Part shown: piece by piece, positions 1 through 12,446 of the stretch | How positions within the stretch are numbered: the stretch's first letter is position 1 | How the letters are laid out: each line of letters starts with the position of its first letter | Origin: Poecilobothrus nobilitatus | Taxonomy: Eukaryota > Arthropoda > Insecta > Diptera > Dolichopodidae | Length of the DNA: 64,000 nt | Direction: 5' to 3' | NCBI GenBank assembly: GCA_947095535.1 | Contig: OX352773.1 | Coordinates: 260,237,590-260,301,589 of the forward strand | Program-made: the position numbers and the translations under genes | Notes under the pieces: generated by a model | Told to the model about the DNA's origin: nothing | The model's input: the letters and a program-made list of their open reading frames with translations, nothing else | Database searches by the model: none

Positions 1-764
1 AAATTTTCAGTTTTTGACCCCTTACAGCTCCTAAACGGGGGGTGATACAAAAAAAATTTCTGAAATGACTCATACTAATTTTCAAAGATCTAACTTCTGT
101 CAAAATTTCAACTTTAACCGTTTAGAAGATGGAAGGGTTAAAGAATTTTGCAAAATTTGAGTTTTGCATAACGGTAAATTAAGACACCGTATGCCAAAAA
201 TATATATTTATTGTATATATACTTTTAAAGCTAATGAAAGTAGTAATCGTTTGGCGTTTTCAAAATGAAGATATACCTTATACAACTTGTGCTATAACAA
301 TTTAAATATAGAGCTTTTTTGAACCTTTGGGGAGCTGTAGCTCCGTAACGGGTGGGGCTACAAAAAAAAGTTATTAAAAATAAAATTAATATTTTTGTGA
401 GATCTATCAGTAGTTAAAATTTCATAGCTCTATTGCAAAAAAAATGTGGGGATCTAAAAGTTAGGTGTTCGAGAGCTACCCTAAGGCTTGGTCCAAACTC
501 AACCAAAAAAAATAGGGAACCTACAAATTACTCCCAAAATATTTTGTGTAAATTTCAAGATTCTAGCTTTCTTAGTTTTTGAGTTAGCGTGCTGACGGAC
601 GGACGGAAGGACGGACGGACTGACGGACGGACATGGCTCAAAAGTCTTAGAATTTTTTTCTGATCCGATCCATACCTTTGAAGGTATATCTAGCTCGCTT
701 ATTTCGAGGTGTTACAAACGGAGGAGTAATTTTATTATACCCGATCCTATCGTACGGGTATAAA
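1..764 (+). repeat. Family A repeat, 3' part, cut by the window edge
   Basis: This is the 3' half of a Family A element. It is near-identical by eye to 4980-5741 and ends in the family's terminal block (a cgtacgggtata end preceded by ttattatacccgatcctat). About 130 bases inside the end lies a run of gacg/gacgg units (591-632) followed by catggctcaa, the hallmark motif of the family. There is no coding capacity. The 5' part lies outside the window. Confidence 0.85.
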
Positions 765-2857
765 AAAGAAAATGAATTAATATTCACTTTATATATTGCA
801 CTGCCATTGTAAAATCTTTTTAAAGTGGTTTCAAAACTTTTTAAACTAGGACAAATTTTTTAATCAGATCGCCAATAAAATTATAGTTATAAGTTTTTAA
901 TTTTTTGTTCAAAAAGATTAAGAGATCTTTAGTATACTATTGTACTATTTGGATAAGGAAAGATTAAGTGTTAAGGAATACAAATCGGTTTTATAGAAAT
1001 TTATATGATTTATAGGAAATTTATATTGTTGTAAGTTCAAAATTTAATCAGTTCCAATTTTTGGTAAGATTTGCATTAAAAAATGATTTTATTTTCGAGG
1101 ATCAGAAAAAAAATTTCCATAAACTGAATTATGCTATCTAGGATTTGAGCCACATAGGTGTAGATAGTACACAGGTATTTCATATGTTTCTTTTTAAAAT
1201 ACTTTGAGAGGACAGATTAAACTTTTTATTCTTTTTTGGAATAAAAATCATCTGTAAAAGAGACTTTAAACAACCTATAAAATTACTAAAAAAACAATTA
1301 TTAACATTTTGTTAGATATTTTTGATGTTAATAATATTTGACAATCACTTTAAATGTAATACAATTATATAGATAGAAAAAAATATGGTAAAAAAAATTT
1401 TTTATACAAAAATGATAATAAAATTGATAAAATATGAATGATTGGTATTAAATTGAATTATTTCCACAACTTGAACTAATAGGCAATTAAAAATATTTCT
1501 CTTTTTTCATTCACATATATATTATATACTTTATCCTTTCAAAAAAGGACACTTAAATATTTAAGTTCTCTTATATGACTATAAAATTAATTCGAAATTT
1601 TTTTTCCATAACAATCAAATAAAAAATTTATTCTCTTTACTAAAAGTGTAAATTGCTAATATTTAAAAACATTTTACAATGAGTTAAAACAAAAATTTCC
1701 AAAGTTAAAATTGTTTAAGTGAAAATTAAAGAAAAAAGAAAAACAATAATAATATGAATTTAATAGTGATTTGTTGTCCATTTTAAAATAGGTCAAATGG
1801 TCAAACATATCAACTATAGACTTAATTTAGTTATTTTTTTATTTTTCAAAATACTAAAAACAAAACATTTATTTTCTTTATAAGTCTTAAGACAAAGTTT
1901 CAAAAAAAAAAAAATAAATACAATAAAGCGAAGTTATAGAAAAAAAAAAAAAAAAATAAAGCATTTTCATTCATTTTTTAATTCTACTCTTAAAAAAGTA
2001 AAAAAAAAAGTTCATATTAAGTTTTGAAAATAACTTGAAAACAGAAAAAACTTAAAATAAACTTTTGAGAAGCAAAAAAAAAAAAAATATTATTTTATTA
2101 AAAGGTTTGAGATTGACTATTATTGCAAAATGGAAAAACTTTTAAAACTACAAAACTATAAATGCCGGTACTAATTTTTAAGAAAACTTTGTCTATAGTA
2201 TGTAAAGAAAATTCCAATAAAAACAAAAATGATAATTTAATAAAATTAAAGTTTTTTAAGAAAGCAAAAAAAATAAAAATAAAATAACAATAATGTGTTT
2301 TAATTAAGCTTTTATGGTTAAATTAATTATAGTTGATTGAATGCTTTAAAAGAAAATGATAAAATTGTTTTTGATATGCAGACACTCTTCTTACAACGTA
2401 AAATATATACGAGTACATTGTAGTCCGCATATAATCATGTATTAAGAGACATAAATTCCATTATAACTAAAAAGGGATCGGATCGGATTTAAAAAAAAAA
2501 ACTGTTTTTTTGTCTATCTCAATTTAAAACCTGGATACGCTTCCGCAAAGGGGTTAAAAGTTATTAAGATGACGTCATCATCACATAACAATACTTTATA
2601 TCTCCAAATTTCCGTATATATATTGCATTAATATCAATGTCGCCATCTAGTGGCTGAAAAATGTATTACAAAATTTTCTTAACATTTTGTAGTGTTTTAC
2701 TTAAACCGTTATATTTTACCTCTAGAACAGTATACAGGAACCAATTTTTTACCCTTTGCAGAAGTTTATCTTAAAATCTTAATTAGTCTTTCTGAAATCA
2801 AAATCTTAATTAGTCGCATATTAGTCAGAAATAATTACTACAACAAAATTATTATAA
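765..2857. other. AT-rich interval without a recognised gene
   Basis: Mostly A/T runs. Small items seen: a perfect TGACGTCA palindrome (CRE-like) at 2570-2577, a short hairpin gccatctagtggc at 2642-2654, and a 16-bp direct repeat aaaatcttaattagtc at 2773-2788 and 2800-2815. The open frame over the right edge (2692-2958) runs into Family A DNA and is not a gene. Confidence 0.5.
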
Positions 2858-3354
2858 AACGAGGAAGAATACAGTTGACTTTGTCAACTCTTAGATACCC
2901 GTACGAACCGTTAGTATGTTCACAGCCTGTCACTCTGCTCACAATATTATTTTTTTAATATTTTAGTATTTTAAAATAATTTGGGTGAATTTTATAATTT
3001 CTAGAACTATGGGTTGTACATATATTCAAACTATATGTTTATATGTACATTCTTCTAAAGCAGATTCTAACCTTCCACATAACGATTATCAATCCAAAAC
3101 TTTTTCAAATATTCTATAGTACCATTTAATACTAAGTGGTAAATGTATATTAAATTTACTTAGTACAAAATAGTAAATATAATTTTAAATATTATATTAT
3201 ATTATATTTAAATATTCCATTGACAGAATAATTTCTTATAAGTACAATAAAATACATATATGTATGTAAATACGGTGCTATATAATATACATATATACTC
3301 TTATCATTCATTCTCTAGTGACATATACGATATGTAAATAAACATGATATTATA

Positions 3355-4658
3355 ATGGGTGTTCAAAATTGAGGTATCATTTTAATTTTAATAAAAAAAG
3401 ACTTTTTTTTTGAAATATTAAATATATTTTTATTTTAATTTATTACAAATAGGTTCCGGTTAATAATGAAAAATTATGTCGGCCAAGTGGCCCCCTCTAC
3501 TACTTCGGCAGGCTTCCAATCTTTTACCAAAATTCTGAATCACGTTGTTCAATAAACTGTTCTCAATGGTTGAAATCTGCTCGATAATGTTGTTTTTAAG
3601 CTCTTGAATTGTTGTGGGATTATTGCTGTACACTTTCGATTTCACAAAACCCCACAAAAAAAAATCCAACGGTGTCAAATCGCATGATCTTGGTGGCCAC
3701 ATCACTCCTCCTCTACGAGAAATAATGCTATCTTCGAACTTTTCCTTCAAAAGATCCATTGTTTCTCTTGCTGTGTGGCAAGTGGCGCCGTCCTGATGAA
3801 AACACATATTCTCTACGTCCAAATCATCAATTTCCCGCCACAAAAAGCTTCGGATCATCTCCCTGTAGCGATTTCCATTGACCGTAATCGCATTTCCATT
3901 TGCGTTTTCAAAAAAATATGGTCCGATGATTCCTCCTGACCACAAACCACACCAAACCGTAACTTTTTGTGGATGTACTGGTTGCTCTAAGATAACCCTT
4001 GGATTATCTTTACCCCAAATGCGGCAATTCTGTTTATTGACGTAGCCATTGAGCTGGAAATGAGCTTCGTCGGTGAAGATTATTCTGTTAAAAAAATTCT
4101 CATTTTCTTCTTGTTTTTCGATTGCCCAAGAAACGAATTGCCGACGTAATGCATGGTCAGTTGGTTTTAATTCTTGCGTCAGCTGGATCTTATTAGCCTT
4201 TAAATGGAGATCACGATGCAAAATGTTGAATAATGTGGATGGTTTGATGTATAATTGCTGCGAACGATGACGAATGGAAGTTTTTGGATCTTCTTCAACA
4301 CTTCTGCTCACAGCTGCTACATTCTCGGTTGAACGGCCACTACGTTGATAAATGTTGCCTCTGTTATCAAGAGCAGATCCAGTTTCTAGAAATTTATCAA
4401 CCATCAGCTTGATGGCACGATTTGTTGGAGCATTTTCTCTACCAAATTTTGTTCAAAATTTCCTAATTACATCTTGAAAATTTTTACCATTTTCAAAAAA
4501 TGTTGTAATAACAAAAACACGCTGTTCCTTCGTGTAACGTTCCATATTAACTAACCGGAATGTATTTAGAATATACCTAAAGAAATCTCGTATAAAAATT
4601 CCAGTAAGAAAAAAAATGGCGGCAAAATCAAAATGATACCTCAATTTTGAACACCCTA
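3355..4658 (-). mobile_element. Mariner (DD41D) transposon inserted in Family A DNA
   Basis: Inverted terminal repeats are visible at both ends: gggtgttcaaaattgaggta begins at 3357 and its reverse complement ends at 4656. The match extends 27 bp perfectly, then one mismatch and five more matches. A TA flanks each side (3353-3354 and 4659-4660; the exact border may be 2 bp off because the site is TA-rich). The uninterrupted site exists in the inverted Family A copy near 6895-6925, so insertion into TA is seen directly. The element encodes one transposase on the minus strand and has only short non-coding ends, as is usual for the Tc1/mariner group. Confidence 0.92.
3460..4545 (-). pseudogene. 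Mariner transposase, DD41D type, one in-frame stop
   Basis: Cut-and-paste transposase of the IS630-Tc1-mariner group. Reading starts at ATG 4545 (MERYTKEQRV), where a helix-turn-helix DNA-binding region would lie. It meets a TGA at 4453-4455 after RKF, then continues in the same frame to the stop at 3460 (361 codons counting the TGA). After the stop come a GRS-TEN linker motif and the catalytic domain: FTDEAHF (first D, about residue 159), HQDGATCH (second D, about 252) and LTPLDFF (third D, about 294). Forty-one residues separate the last two Ds, hence DD41D, the spacing described for rosa-like mariners. No frameshift is seen. The 314-codon part from 4404 is open, but a product starting there would lack the first DNA-binding helices, so the copy is probably inactive. 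A recent nonsense change at a CGA arginine codon is a likely origin (inference). Confidence 0.9.
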
Positions 4659-5740
4659 TATAAGTATGTATATATATCAATATCATATAAGTAAAAATTC
4701 TTCAAGCAACCGTTATGTTGTTTATTTATTTACATTTTTTTATACTACGCATTTTATCCTCAACAATTTCAAATTATCGAGTAAAATAAAATGGAAAAAA
4801 TTCGTTTTAAAGAAATTTGTTAGAAAATTTGAAAAAATCAAGTAACACTTTCGTCAATTATAAAGTAACCCTATATTATTAAAAAAAGTTGTTAACAAAA
4901 ATAAGAGTATAATGTTGAAGCTTTAATTTTTGTGTATTACTTCAAAAAAATTTTAACAGGTGTTCAAGTTACAGGTGTTTAAAAATAGGAAATTTTCAGT
5001 TTTTGACCCCTTACAGCTCCTAAACGGGGGGAGATACAAAAAAAGTTTCTGAAATGACTCATACTTATTTTCAAAGATCTAACATCTGTCAAAATTTCAA
5101 GTTTCCAACTTAAACCGTTTAGAAGATAGAAGGGTTGAAGGATTTTGCAAAATTTGAGTTTCACATAACGGTAAATTAAGACACCGTATGCTACAAATAT
5201 ATATTTATTGTATATATACTTTTAAAGCTAATGAAAGTAGTAATCGTTTGGCGTTTTCAAAATGAAGATATACCTTATACAACTTGTGCTATAACAATTT
5301 AAATATAGAGCTTTTTTGAACCTTTAGGGAGCTGTAGCTCCGTAACGGGTGGGGCTACAAAAAAAAGTTATTAAAAATAAAATTAATATTTTTGTGAGAT
5401 CTATCAGCAGTTAAAATTACATAGCTCTATTTCAAAAAAAATGTAGGGATCTAAAAGTTAGGTGTTCGAGAGCTACCTTAAGGTTTGGTCCAAACTCAAC
5501 CAAAAAAAATAGGGAACCTACAAATTACTCCAAGAATATTTTGTGTAAATTTTAAGATTCTAGCTTTCTTAGTTTTTGAGTTAGCGTGCTGACGGACGGA
5601 CGGACGGACATGGCTCAAAAGTCTTAGAATTTTTTTCTGATCCGATCCATACCTTTGAAGGTATATCTAGCTCGCTTATTTCGAGGTGTTACAAACGGAG
5701 GAGTAATTTTATTATACCCGATCCTATATCGTACGGGTAT

Positions 5741-5829
5741 AACGAGGAAGAATACAGTTGCCTTTGTCAACTCTTAGATACCCGTACGAACCGTTAGTAT
5801 GTTCACAGCCACTCTGCCTACAATATTAT
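5741..5829 (+). repeat. Family A 5'-end fragment between the two inverted copies
   Basis: About 88 bases repeating the left end of Family A (aacgaggaagaatacagttg through ttcacagccactctgc). It is joined directly to the right end of the preceding element and followed at once by the inverted element. It forms the spacer of the large palindrome, and looks like the stump left when the inverted copy was inserted or recombined here. Confidence 0.8.
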
Positions 5830-7402
5830 TATACCCGTACGATAGGATCGGGTATAATAAAATTACTCCTCCGTTTGTAACACCTCGAAATAAGCGAGCT
5901 AGATATACCTTCAAAGGTATGGATCGGATCAAAAAAAATTCTAAGACTTTTGAGCCATGTCCGTCCGTCCGTCCGTCAGCACGCTAACTCAAAAACTAAG
6001 AAAGCTAGAATCTTGAAATTTACACAAAATATTCTGGGAGTAATTTGTAGGTTCCCTATTTTTTTGGTTGAGTTTGGACCAAGCCTTAGGGTAGCTCTCG
6101 AACACCTAACTTTTAGATCCCTACATTTTTTTTGAAATAGAGCTATGAAATTTTAACAGCTGATAGATCTCACAAAAATATTAATTTTATTTTTAATAAC
6201 TTTTTTTCGTAGCCCCACCCGTTACGGAGCTACAGCTCCCCAAAAGTTCAAAAAAGCTCTATATTTAAATTGTTATAGCACAAGTTGTATAAGGTATATC
6301 TTCATTTTGAAAACGCCAAACGATTACTACTTTTATTAGCTTTAAAAGTATATATACAATAAATATATATTTGTGGCATACGGTGTCTTAATTTACCGTT
6401 ATGTGAAACTCAAATTTTGCAAAATCCTTCAACCCTTCTATCTTCTAAACGGTTAAGGTTGGAAACTTGAAGTTTTGACAGAAGTTAGATCTTTGAAAAT
6501 AAGTATGAGTCATTTCAGAAATTTTTTTTGTATCACCCCCCATTTAGGAGCTGTAAGGGGGAAAAAACTGAAAATTTCTTATTTTTAAACACCTGTAACT
6601 TGAACACCTGTTAAAATTATTTTGAAGTAATACACAAAAATTAAAGCTTCAACATTATACTCTTATTTTTGTTAACAACTTTTTTTAATAATATAGGGTT
6701 ACTTTATAATTGACGAAAGTGTTACTTGAATTTTTCAAATTTTCTAACAAATTTCTTCAACAAATTTTTTGCATTTTGTTTTACTCGATAATTTGAAATT
6801 GTTGATGATATAATGCGTAGTACAAAAGAATGTAAATAAATAAACAACATAACGGTTGCTTGAAGAATTTTTATTTATATGATATTGATATATATACATA
6901 CTTATATAATATCATGTTTATTTACATATCGTATATGTCACTAGTGAATGAATGATAAGAGTACAGATGTATATTATATAGCGCCGTATTTACATACATA
7001 TATGTATTTTATTGTACTTATAAGAAATTATTCTGTCAATGGAATATTTAAATATAATATAATATAATATTTAAAATTATATTTACTATTTTGTACTAAG
7101 TAAATTTAATATACATTTACCACTTAGTATTAAATGGTACTATAGAATATTTGAAAAAGTTTTGGATTGATAATCGTTATGTGAAAGGTTAGAATCTGCT
7201 TTTGAAGAATGTACATATAAACATATAGTTTGAATATATGTACAACCCATAGTTCTAGAAATTATAAAATTCACCCAAATTATTTTAAAATACTAAAATA
7301 TTAAAAAAATAATATTGTGAGCAGAGTGACAGGCTGTGAACATACTAACGGTTCGTACGGGTATCTAAGAGTTGACAAAGGCAACTGTATTCTTCCTCGT
7401 TT
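5830..7402 (-). repeat. Family A element, full length, inverted and uninterrupted
   Basis: Runs from tatacccgtacgataggatc at 5830 to ttcctcgtt at about 7402, the reverse complement of 2858-5741 without the mariner. This is the best reference copy of the family in the window. It holds two gtccgtccgtccg units, a segment conserved with all other copies (aagttgtataaggtatatct, about 6283-6302) and no coding frame. At 6895-6925 it preserves the intact target sequence of the mariner found in the sister copy. Confidence 0.88.
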
Positions 7403-8123
7403 TTTTAATATTTTAGTGTTTTAAAATAATTTGGGTGAATTTTATAATTTCTAGAACTATGGGTTGTATATATATTCAAACTATATGTTTATATGTACAT
7501 TCTTCTAAAGCAGATTCTAACCTTCCACATAACGATTATCAATCCAAAACTTTTTCAAATATTCTATAGTACCATTTAATACTAAGCGGTAAATGTATAT
7601 TAATTTTAAGTTTCCAACTTAAACCGTTTAGAAGATAGAAGGGTTAAAAGATTTTGCAAAATTTGAGTTTCGCATAACGGTAAATTAAGACACCGTATGT
7701 CACAAATATATATTTATTGTATATATACTTTTAAAGCTAATAAAAGTAGTAATCGTTTGGCGTTTTCAAAATGAAGATATACCTTATACAACTTGTGCTA
7801 TAACAATTTAAATATAGAGCTTTTTTGAACCTTTAGGGAGCTGTAGCTCCGTAACGGGTGGGGCTACAAAAAAAAGTTATTAAAAATAAAATTAATATTT
7901 TTGTGAGATCTATCAGCAGTTAAAATTACATAGCTCTATTTCAAAAAAAATGTAGGGATCTAAAAGTTAGGTGTTCGAGAGCTACCTTAAGGTTTGGTCC
8001 AAACTCAACCAAAAAAAATAGGGAACCTACAAATTACTCCAAGAATATATCTAGCTCGCTTATTTCGAGGTGTTACAAACGGAGGAGTAATTTTATTATA
8101 CCCGATCCTATCGTACGGGTATA
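7403..8123 (+). repeat. Family A element, internally deleted
   Basis: Begins inside the element (matching 2951 onward) and ends at the standard cgtacgggtata. Two internal deletions are visible against the full copies: one after aatgtatattaatttt near 7606, which jumps to taagtttccaacttaaacc, and one near 8047, where aattactccaagaat joins atatctagctcgc and the gacgg block is lost. Confidence 0.85.
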
Positions 8124-8259
8124 AAAACAAAGCAGAATGTTAACCAACGGTTTTAAAGAACCATATTTTCCAAAAGGTAACATAAACATTTTAGAATACG
8201 AAGGCTTGTATCAAAATTTGTAATTTTTCTTAGAATTTGATATACGATATAGGGAAAAA

Positions 8260-9050
8260 TTTGAAAAATAAAGAGACACTTTTTTAATTTTAATGAAATG
8301 CTGTGCAGTTAAGAAAAACCATTAACATAATGTATGTTCAAATTTTATTTTTTGAATTTTATTTTGAAAAATTTTTTAAAGGTATTTAAATTACAGGTGT
8401 CTAAAAATAGGTAAATTTCAATTTTTGAGAATCGTTCTTAAATAGAGAGAAGTAAAAAAATGTTTCTTAGGTAACTTTTTCTAATTCAAAAGGGTTAGGT
8501 ACGAAATTATGAAAAAAAAAATTTCATTTTCAAATTACCATTTAGATAATTCCAAAAACAAAAATGCCAGAAAGAAAAATTCTAAAAAAAAAAATTTTTA
8601 TAGGTTATAGAATTAGAATATATAACAGAATATAAAATTTTGTAACTTTGGAATTTTATTTTTTGGAATTATCACATCCTCCCGATTCGGAAAGATCTTT
8701 CTTTTGTCGAAATTTTAAGATTCTAACTAAAAGCGTGCCAGAGTAATAAAGGAACCAAAATCTTGTAGAATTTTATCTTCAGATAACTGTAAATGTAAAT
8801 AGAAAATTAAAAAAAAATTTATAATTTTGATGTAGATTTAAAGAAAGGCATGTGGTTGGATGTTTTTAAATTAAAAATTTATCGATTAAAAAAAGCTGTG
8901 ACATACTTTGAGACACTTTTGAAAACAGAATTTTTTCAAACTTTGAGGCGTTGTAACTCCGTCATAAAAATCCTTACATAAAAAAATTGACTTATAACAT
9001 TATGGTTATCTTAAGTGATTAGTTGAATTTTCACCTCATTTAATAATAAG
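8260..9050 (+). repeat. Degenerate Family A relative
   Basis: Weak but ordered matches to Family A in the plus direction: ttacaggtgtctaaaaatagg near 8391, the 'rest of T-rich' spacer before it, and aactttgaggcgttgtaactccgt near 8937, which corresponds to the ctgtagctccgtaacggg block of intact copies. Ends are not recognisable, so this is an old copy. Confidence 0.5.
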
Positions 9051-10083
9051 TTTTTTATTTATTAAATTTTCATAAACTACAAAATATTTTTTTAAATATA
9101 TAAAACATAAAAATATTCATCTTTTAGATAGTCTTTAATATTTGGTCTAATCATTTTTAATATCGCCCAACAAGATTGGGCAATTCTTTTTTCCTTTGGG
9201 ATTATGTAAAAGAAAGTACAAAATATTGAATTTTAACTTAATTTAAATTACGCAATGTAGAATATTTTCGTTAAAAAGATTGAAATCTTTATAGGTAGTT
9301 TTTGGTGACTTTTTAATGGATTATAATGATATTAACTTTTCTTTGTTAGAAAAATTTTATTATGATACTACGTATTATGATAATGTAAATTTTAATAAAT
9401 TCATAGATATTAGAAACTGTTATTGAGGTAACAATAACTAATTACTTCCTCATCTTATCTTACCTTTTAAGCAAATTTCTCGTGTCATGGTGAAATATTT
9501 TCGTAAAACCAAAATTATGATTTTGAAAAGGTTAAAAATAAAATATATGTATGTGTTCTGAAAATGTGTATATAAATTTAAATTTTTGACCCCTTTATAA
9601 GTACATATTATAAATAAATATTAAATATCATAGAAAATACTTGGGACCACCAGTTTTCTCCATATTATTAATTTATGTATGGTATTATTGGACTTTTGAA
9701 ATACCTATTAATACCACAATTATATGAACTTATTAGACATATCAAAGTCCGATAATATGGTGTTATTAATTTTTTATGGTAAATAAAAGGGATTATTATG
9801 GTTCGATGAATTCGTTTCATTATAATATATTTCCATTTTCGATAAAAATCTAATAACGTAACAACTACTTTACTTGTTTACCTTGTTGAACTGGACGGAT
9901 TTTAGAGTTGGTTACGAAATCCAAGTTTTACTTTTTTCTAAAATTATTATATACCTACAGTTGCTTCGTTGGTAATCATACGATAAAAATGAGAAGGGAT
10001 TTTAGAGTAGGTTAAAGGAGTAGTCCCTTTTTTCAAAATATGGATACATATCTGTATACGATATTCTGAATTAAGAATGTTTT
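9051..10083. other. AT-rich interval with a small fold-back
   Basis: No gene seen. A short inverted repeat joins tggtattattggacttttgaaa (about 9678-9700) to tcaaagtccgataatatgg (about 9742-9762). A diverged form of the same block recurs at about 10395-10480, so it is a small dispersed fold-back rather than chance. Confidence 0.4.
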
Positions 10084-10096
10084 AAAACACTCAAAA

Positions 10097-10282
10097 GGGG
10101 GATCGGTGGTCTAGTAGGTAAGAGAGTAATATAATACGCTGTAAACGCCGAGGGATCGTCGACTCGAATCCTACACACGTCGTAAGAATAATTACCCCTT
10201 ACAATATTTACAGCCACGCCTAAAAAGGAAAAGTTGTGTAATTTCCTTGTCACATTTATGTGGCAATGGAATACACTAAAAG
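10097..10282 (+). mobile_element. SINE-1 (tRNA-derived) with 13-bp target duplication
   Basis: A box-like ggtctagtaggta and B box-like gactcgaatcc form the internal pol III promoter. They are followed by a body with cgtcgtaag, cacgcctaaaaaggaaa and cacatttatgtggc blocks and a short A-rich tail. The flanks carry a perfect 13-bp duplication aaaacactcaaaa at 10084-10096 and 10283-10295, which proves retroposition. Any open frame across it on the minus strand (10071-10289) is a by-product. Confidence 0.9.
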
Positions 10283-10295
10283 AAAACACTCAAAA

Positions 10296-12211
10296 CTAAA
10301 ATTTTTAGAAAAGGCAGATATATTCGCCTTGTGGGATAAATTTACAATTCCTCTAAATATTATTTTAATTTTTTTTTAAATTGTGGCGTTTTTAGACTTT
10401 AAAATATCTAATAAGTTAATATATTAATTATGGCATTAATAGACATTTTGAAAGTTCAGTAATACCACATGACCTTAAACCTTGTGGGAAAAATTACCGT
10501 CATCAAAATATTTTGGTAAAAGATAAATGATTTTATATTATATTTATTAAAAAAAATTATGTTATAGTTTTTGAAAATTTGACAAATTACCTAAATTAAA
10601 TATTTCAAAAAATGAATGGAGAAGGATTTTTGAAGTTGATATGTGCTTCAAATTAAAAAAATATTTATGTTTATTTATTATGTTGCTTTTTTGTTTATGA
10701 TGTTTGAAGTTTACATTTTGAAAAATAAGTTTTTAAAATTTATGAAAGTTTTGATTTTATATAATTTTGAATTCTTTAAGTGAATTTTTAAAATATGCAA
10801 ATGTTAGAGTATAAGTAAATAATTATTTTAATAAATCATATTTATCTCTTAAGATAAATTCTGAGTAACTACAGTAAACAACGAACATCTTAACAGAAAT
10901 TTAGATTTCTAAAAATAATTTTGGATGATTATCTTTTATCAAAAATTTAGTATAAAATAATTTACTATCTTATATATTTTTTTTTACATCAGCATTTGCG
11001 GGAAACATATCAATATAGGTTAGGATTCATCTTGATTGATTTGTTCGAAAGCTGTAAGATATAATCAAGATTTAAATAGAAAAAACGTTTTATGACAACT
11101 TTTATGTAGGAACTTTAATGACTGAACGTAAACAAATTGATGCAGTGATTGGCAACAAACAACAGTTTTACAAAGTTTGAATAAAGCGATCTGACCGTTT
11201 AAGGTTAAACAATACAAAAAATTTAAACGTTTTTAAAAATACCTGGCGCCTAGGTGCCAGGTGGTATATGTAAGTCTTGTTATTTAAAAATTAACTGTTA
11301 TAAATTTTGTTTTTATGGATAGACCTGATCGTTCCGAAGTGTAACTTCTTCCTCTAGTTGATCCCACCTAAAATTTATCAAATCATTGATTTTATAGCAT
11401 TTGTCACTTTGTTTCAGTTGAATTTTTCAATTTGTGATATAATTTGTACTGGTATCGTATAAGTAATCTGAGTTCTACACTTGAATTGAGGAATATTAAC
11501 CTTCAGTTTTAATTTCTAAACAAATGCAGTAACTTATACCTTAGTTAATATTAAATCAATCAAAAGTTAATAATTAAAAATTTCTGCCACAGAGCTGTTA
11601 GATATAATTGGAGACTTTAGGACTGAGTTTAATAAAGAAAACGAAAAATATATTTTGAAATCTAATGATAGTTGCAGTCATTCTGCTTCATTTCAAATGG
11701 TTTAGATATTTTGTAATTGGCAGACAAACAAAAAACATGAAACTGAGATAAGCATATTTTCCCAAACATTTGTTGGAAAAGTACTAGAAATGACTTCAAA
11801 AATATTTTATCTAAAATAAAAAGTAAAATATTTGTGTCTAAAATGGTATTTTTAATTTAAATTTGAGGTTTTAGGTACCTAATATTTTTAGTTCATTAAA
11901 TTTTTTTTTTATAGATTTATGGTTTTTCCATTTTTGTATTAATTTGTATAATTGAGATTAAAATTTTAATTTTTTGTAATGAATTTCAACTTTTATAACG
12001 GTAAAAATAGGATTTGTGTTCATAGATATAATGTTAAATCATAAATATTGTCATTAGATTGTCAAAAACTGAACGATTTTAATTTTCTTTTCAGTAGCAG
12101 GACATCGTCCTATCATAAGCACAAAAAAGATGATTTTTCCTTACGTCTTTTTCTTTACTTTCTTCCTTAGCAATAGTCATGTTTATTAAGAACAGCCTTC
12201 AATGCAATAAA
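10296..12211. other. AT-rich interval with one GC-rich palindrome
   Basis: No gene seen. It contains the diverged fold-back mentioned for 9.7 kb (10395-10480) and an isolated GC-rich near-perfect palindrome of 22 bp at 11241-11262 (core CCTGGCGCCTAGGTGCCAGG), which stands out sharply from its surroundings. Confidence 0.5.
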
Positions 12212-12220
12212 CACTAATAA

Positions 12221-12440
12221 CTTTTTTTTAATGCATTTCTCTGCCACATAAATGAGAACAGGAAATTACACAGCCTTTCTTGTTCAGGTGTGGCTGTAAA
12301 TGTCGTAAGGGGATATAACTCTTATAACATGTGTGGTTCCTCTCACTTCTCCTATGTTTACATGTGTGGTTCCTCCACACTTCCTCTATGTTTACAGCGT
12401 ATTTTATACGCTCTTACCCACTAGGCCACCGAGGCCCCAC
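12221..12440 (-). mobile_element. SINE-1, minus strand, with internal duplication
   Basis: Reverse-oriented copy. The poly-T and atgcatttctctgccacata mark the 3' tail at the left; ccactaggccaccgaggcccc marks the A-box end at the right. A unit starting acatgtgtggttcctc is duplicated in tandem near 12328 and 12360. A short cactaataa repeat on both sides (12212-12220 and 12438-12446) may be the target duplication, though it overlaps the end by two bases. Confidence 0.85.
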
Positions 12441-12446
12441 TAATAA

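Larger units (their letters stand above)
2858..5741 (+). repeat. Family A element, full length, split by a mariner
   Basis: Left end aacgaggaagaatacagttg, then tgtcaactcttagatacccg; right end gatcctatatcgtacgggtata. Removing the mariner at about 3355-4658 leaves roughly 1.58 kb, the same size as the inverted copy at 5830-7402, to which it aligns along its whole length in reverse. The subterminal blocks tacccgtacga (left) and tcgtacgggta (right) are inverted copies of each other, so this looks like a non-autonomous DNA element. The class is not known to me, and no open frame of interest belongs to the element itself. Confidence 0.85.

Noticed and set aside
2570..2577. CRE-type TGACGTCA site as a promoter element
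   Set aside because: A single perfect octamer with no gene next to it; kept only as a note.
4979..6135. Short frames inside the Family A copies (around 4979-5164, 5799-5987 and 5950-6135)
   Set aside because: They recur only because the repeat recurs and are broken in other copies, so they are not conserved as coding.
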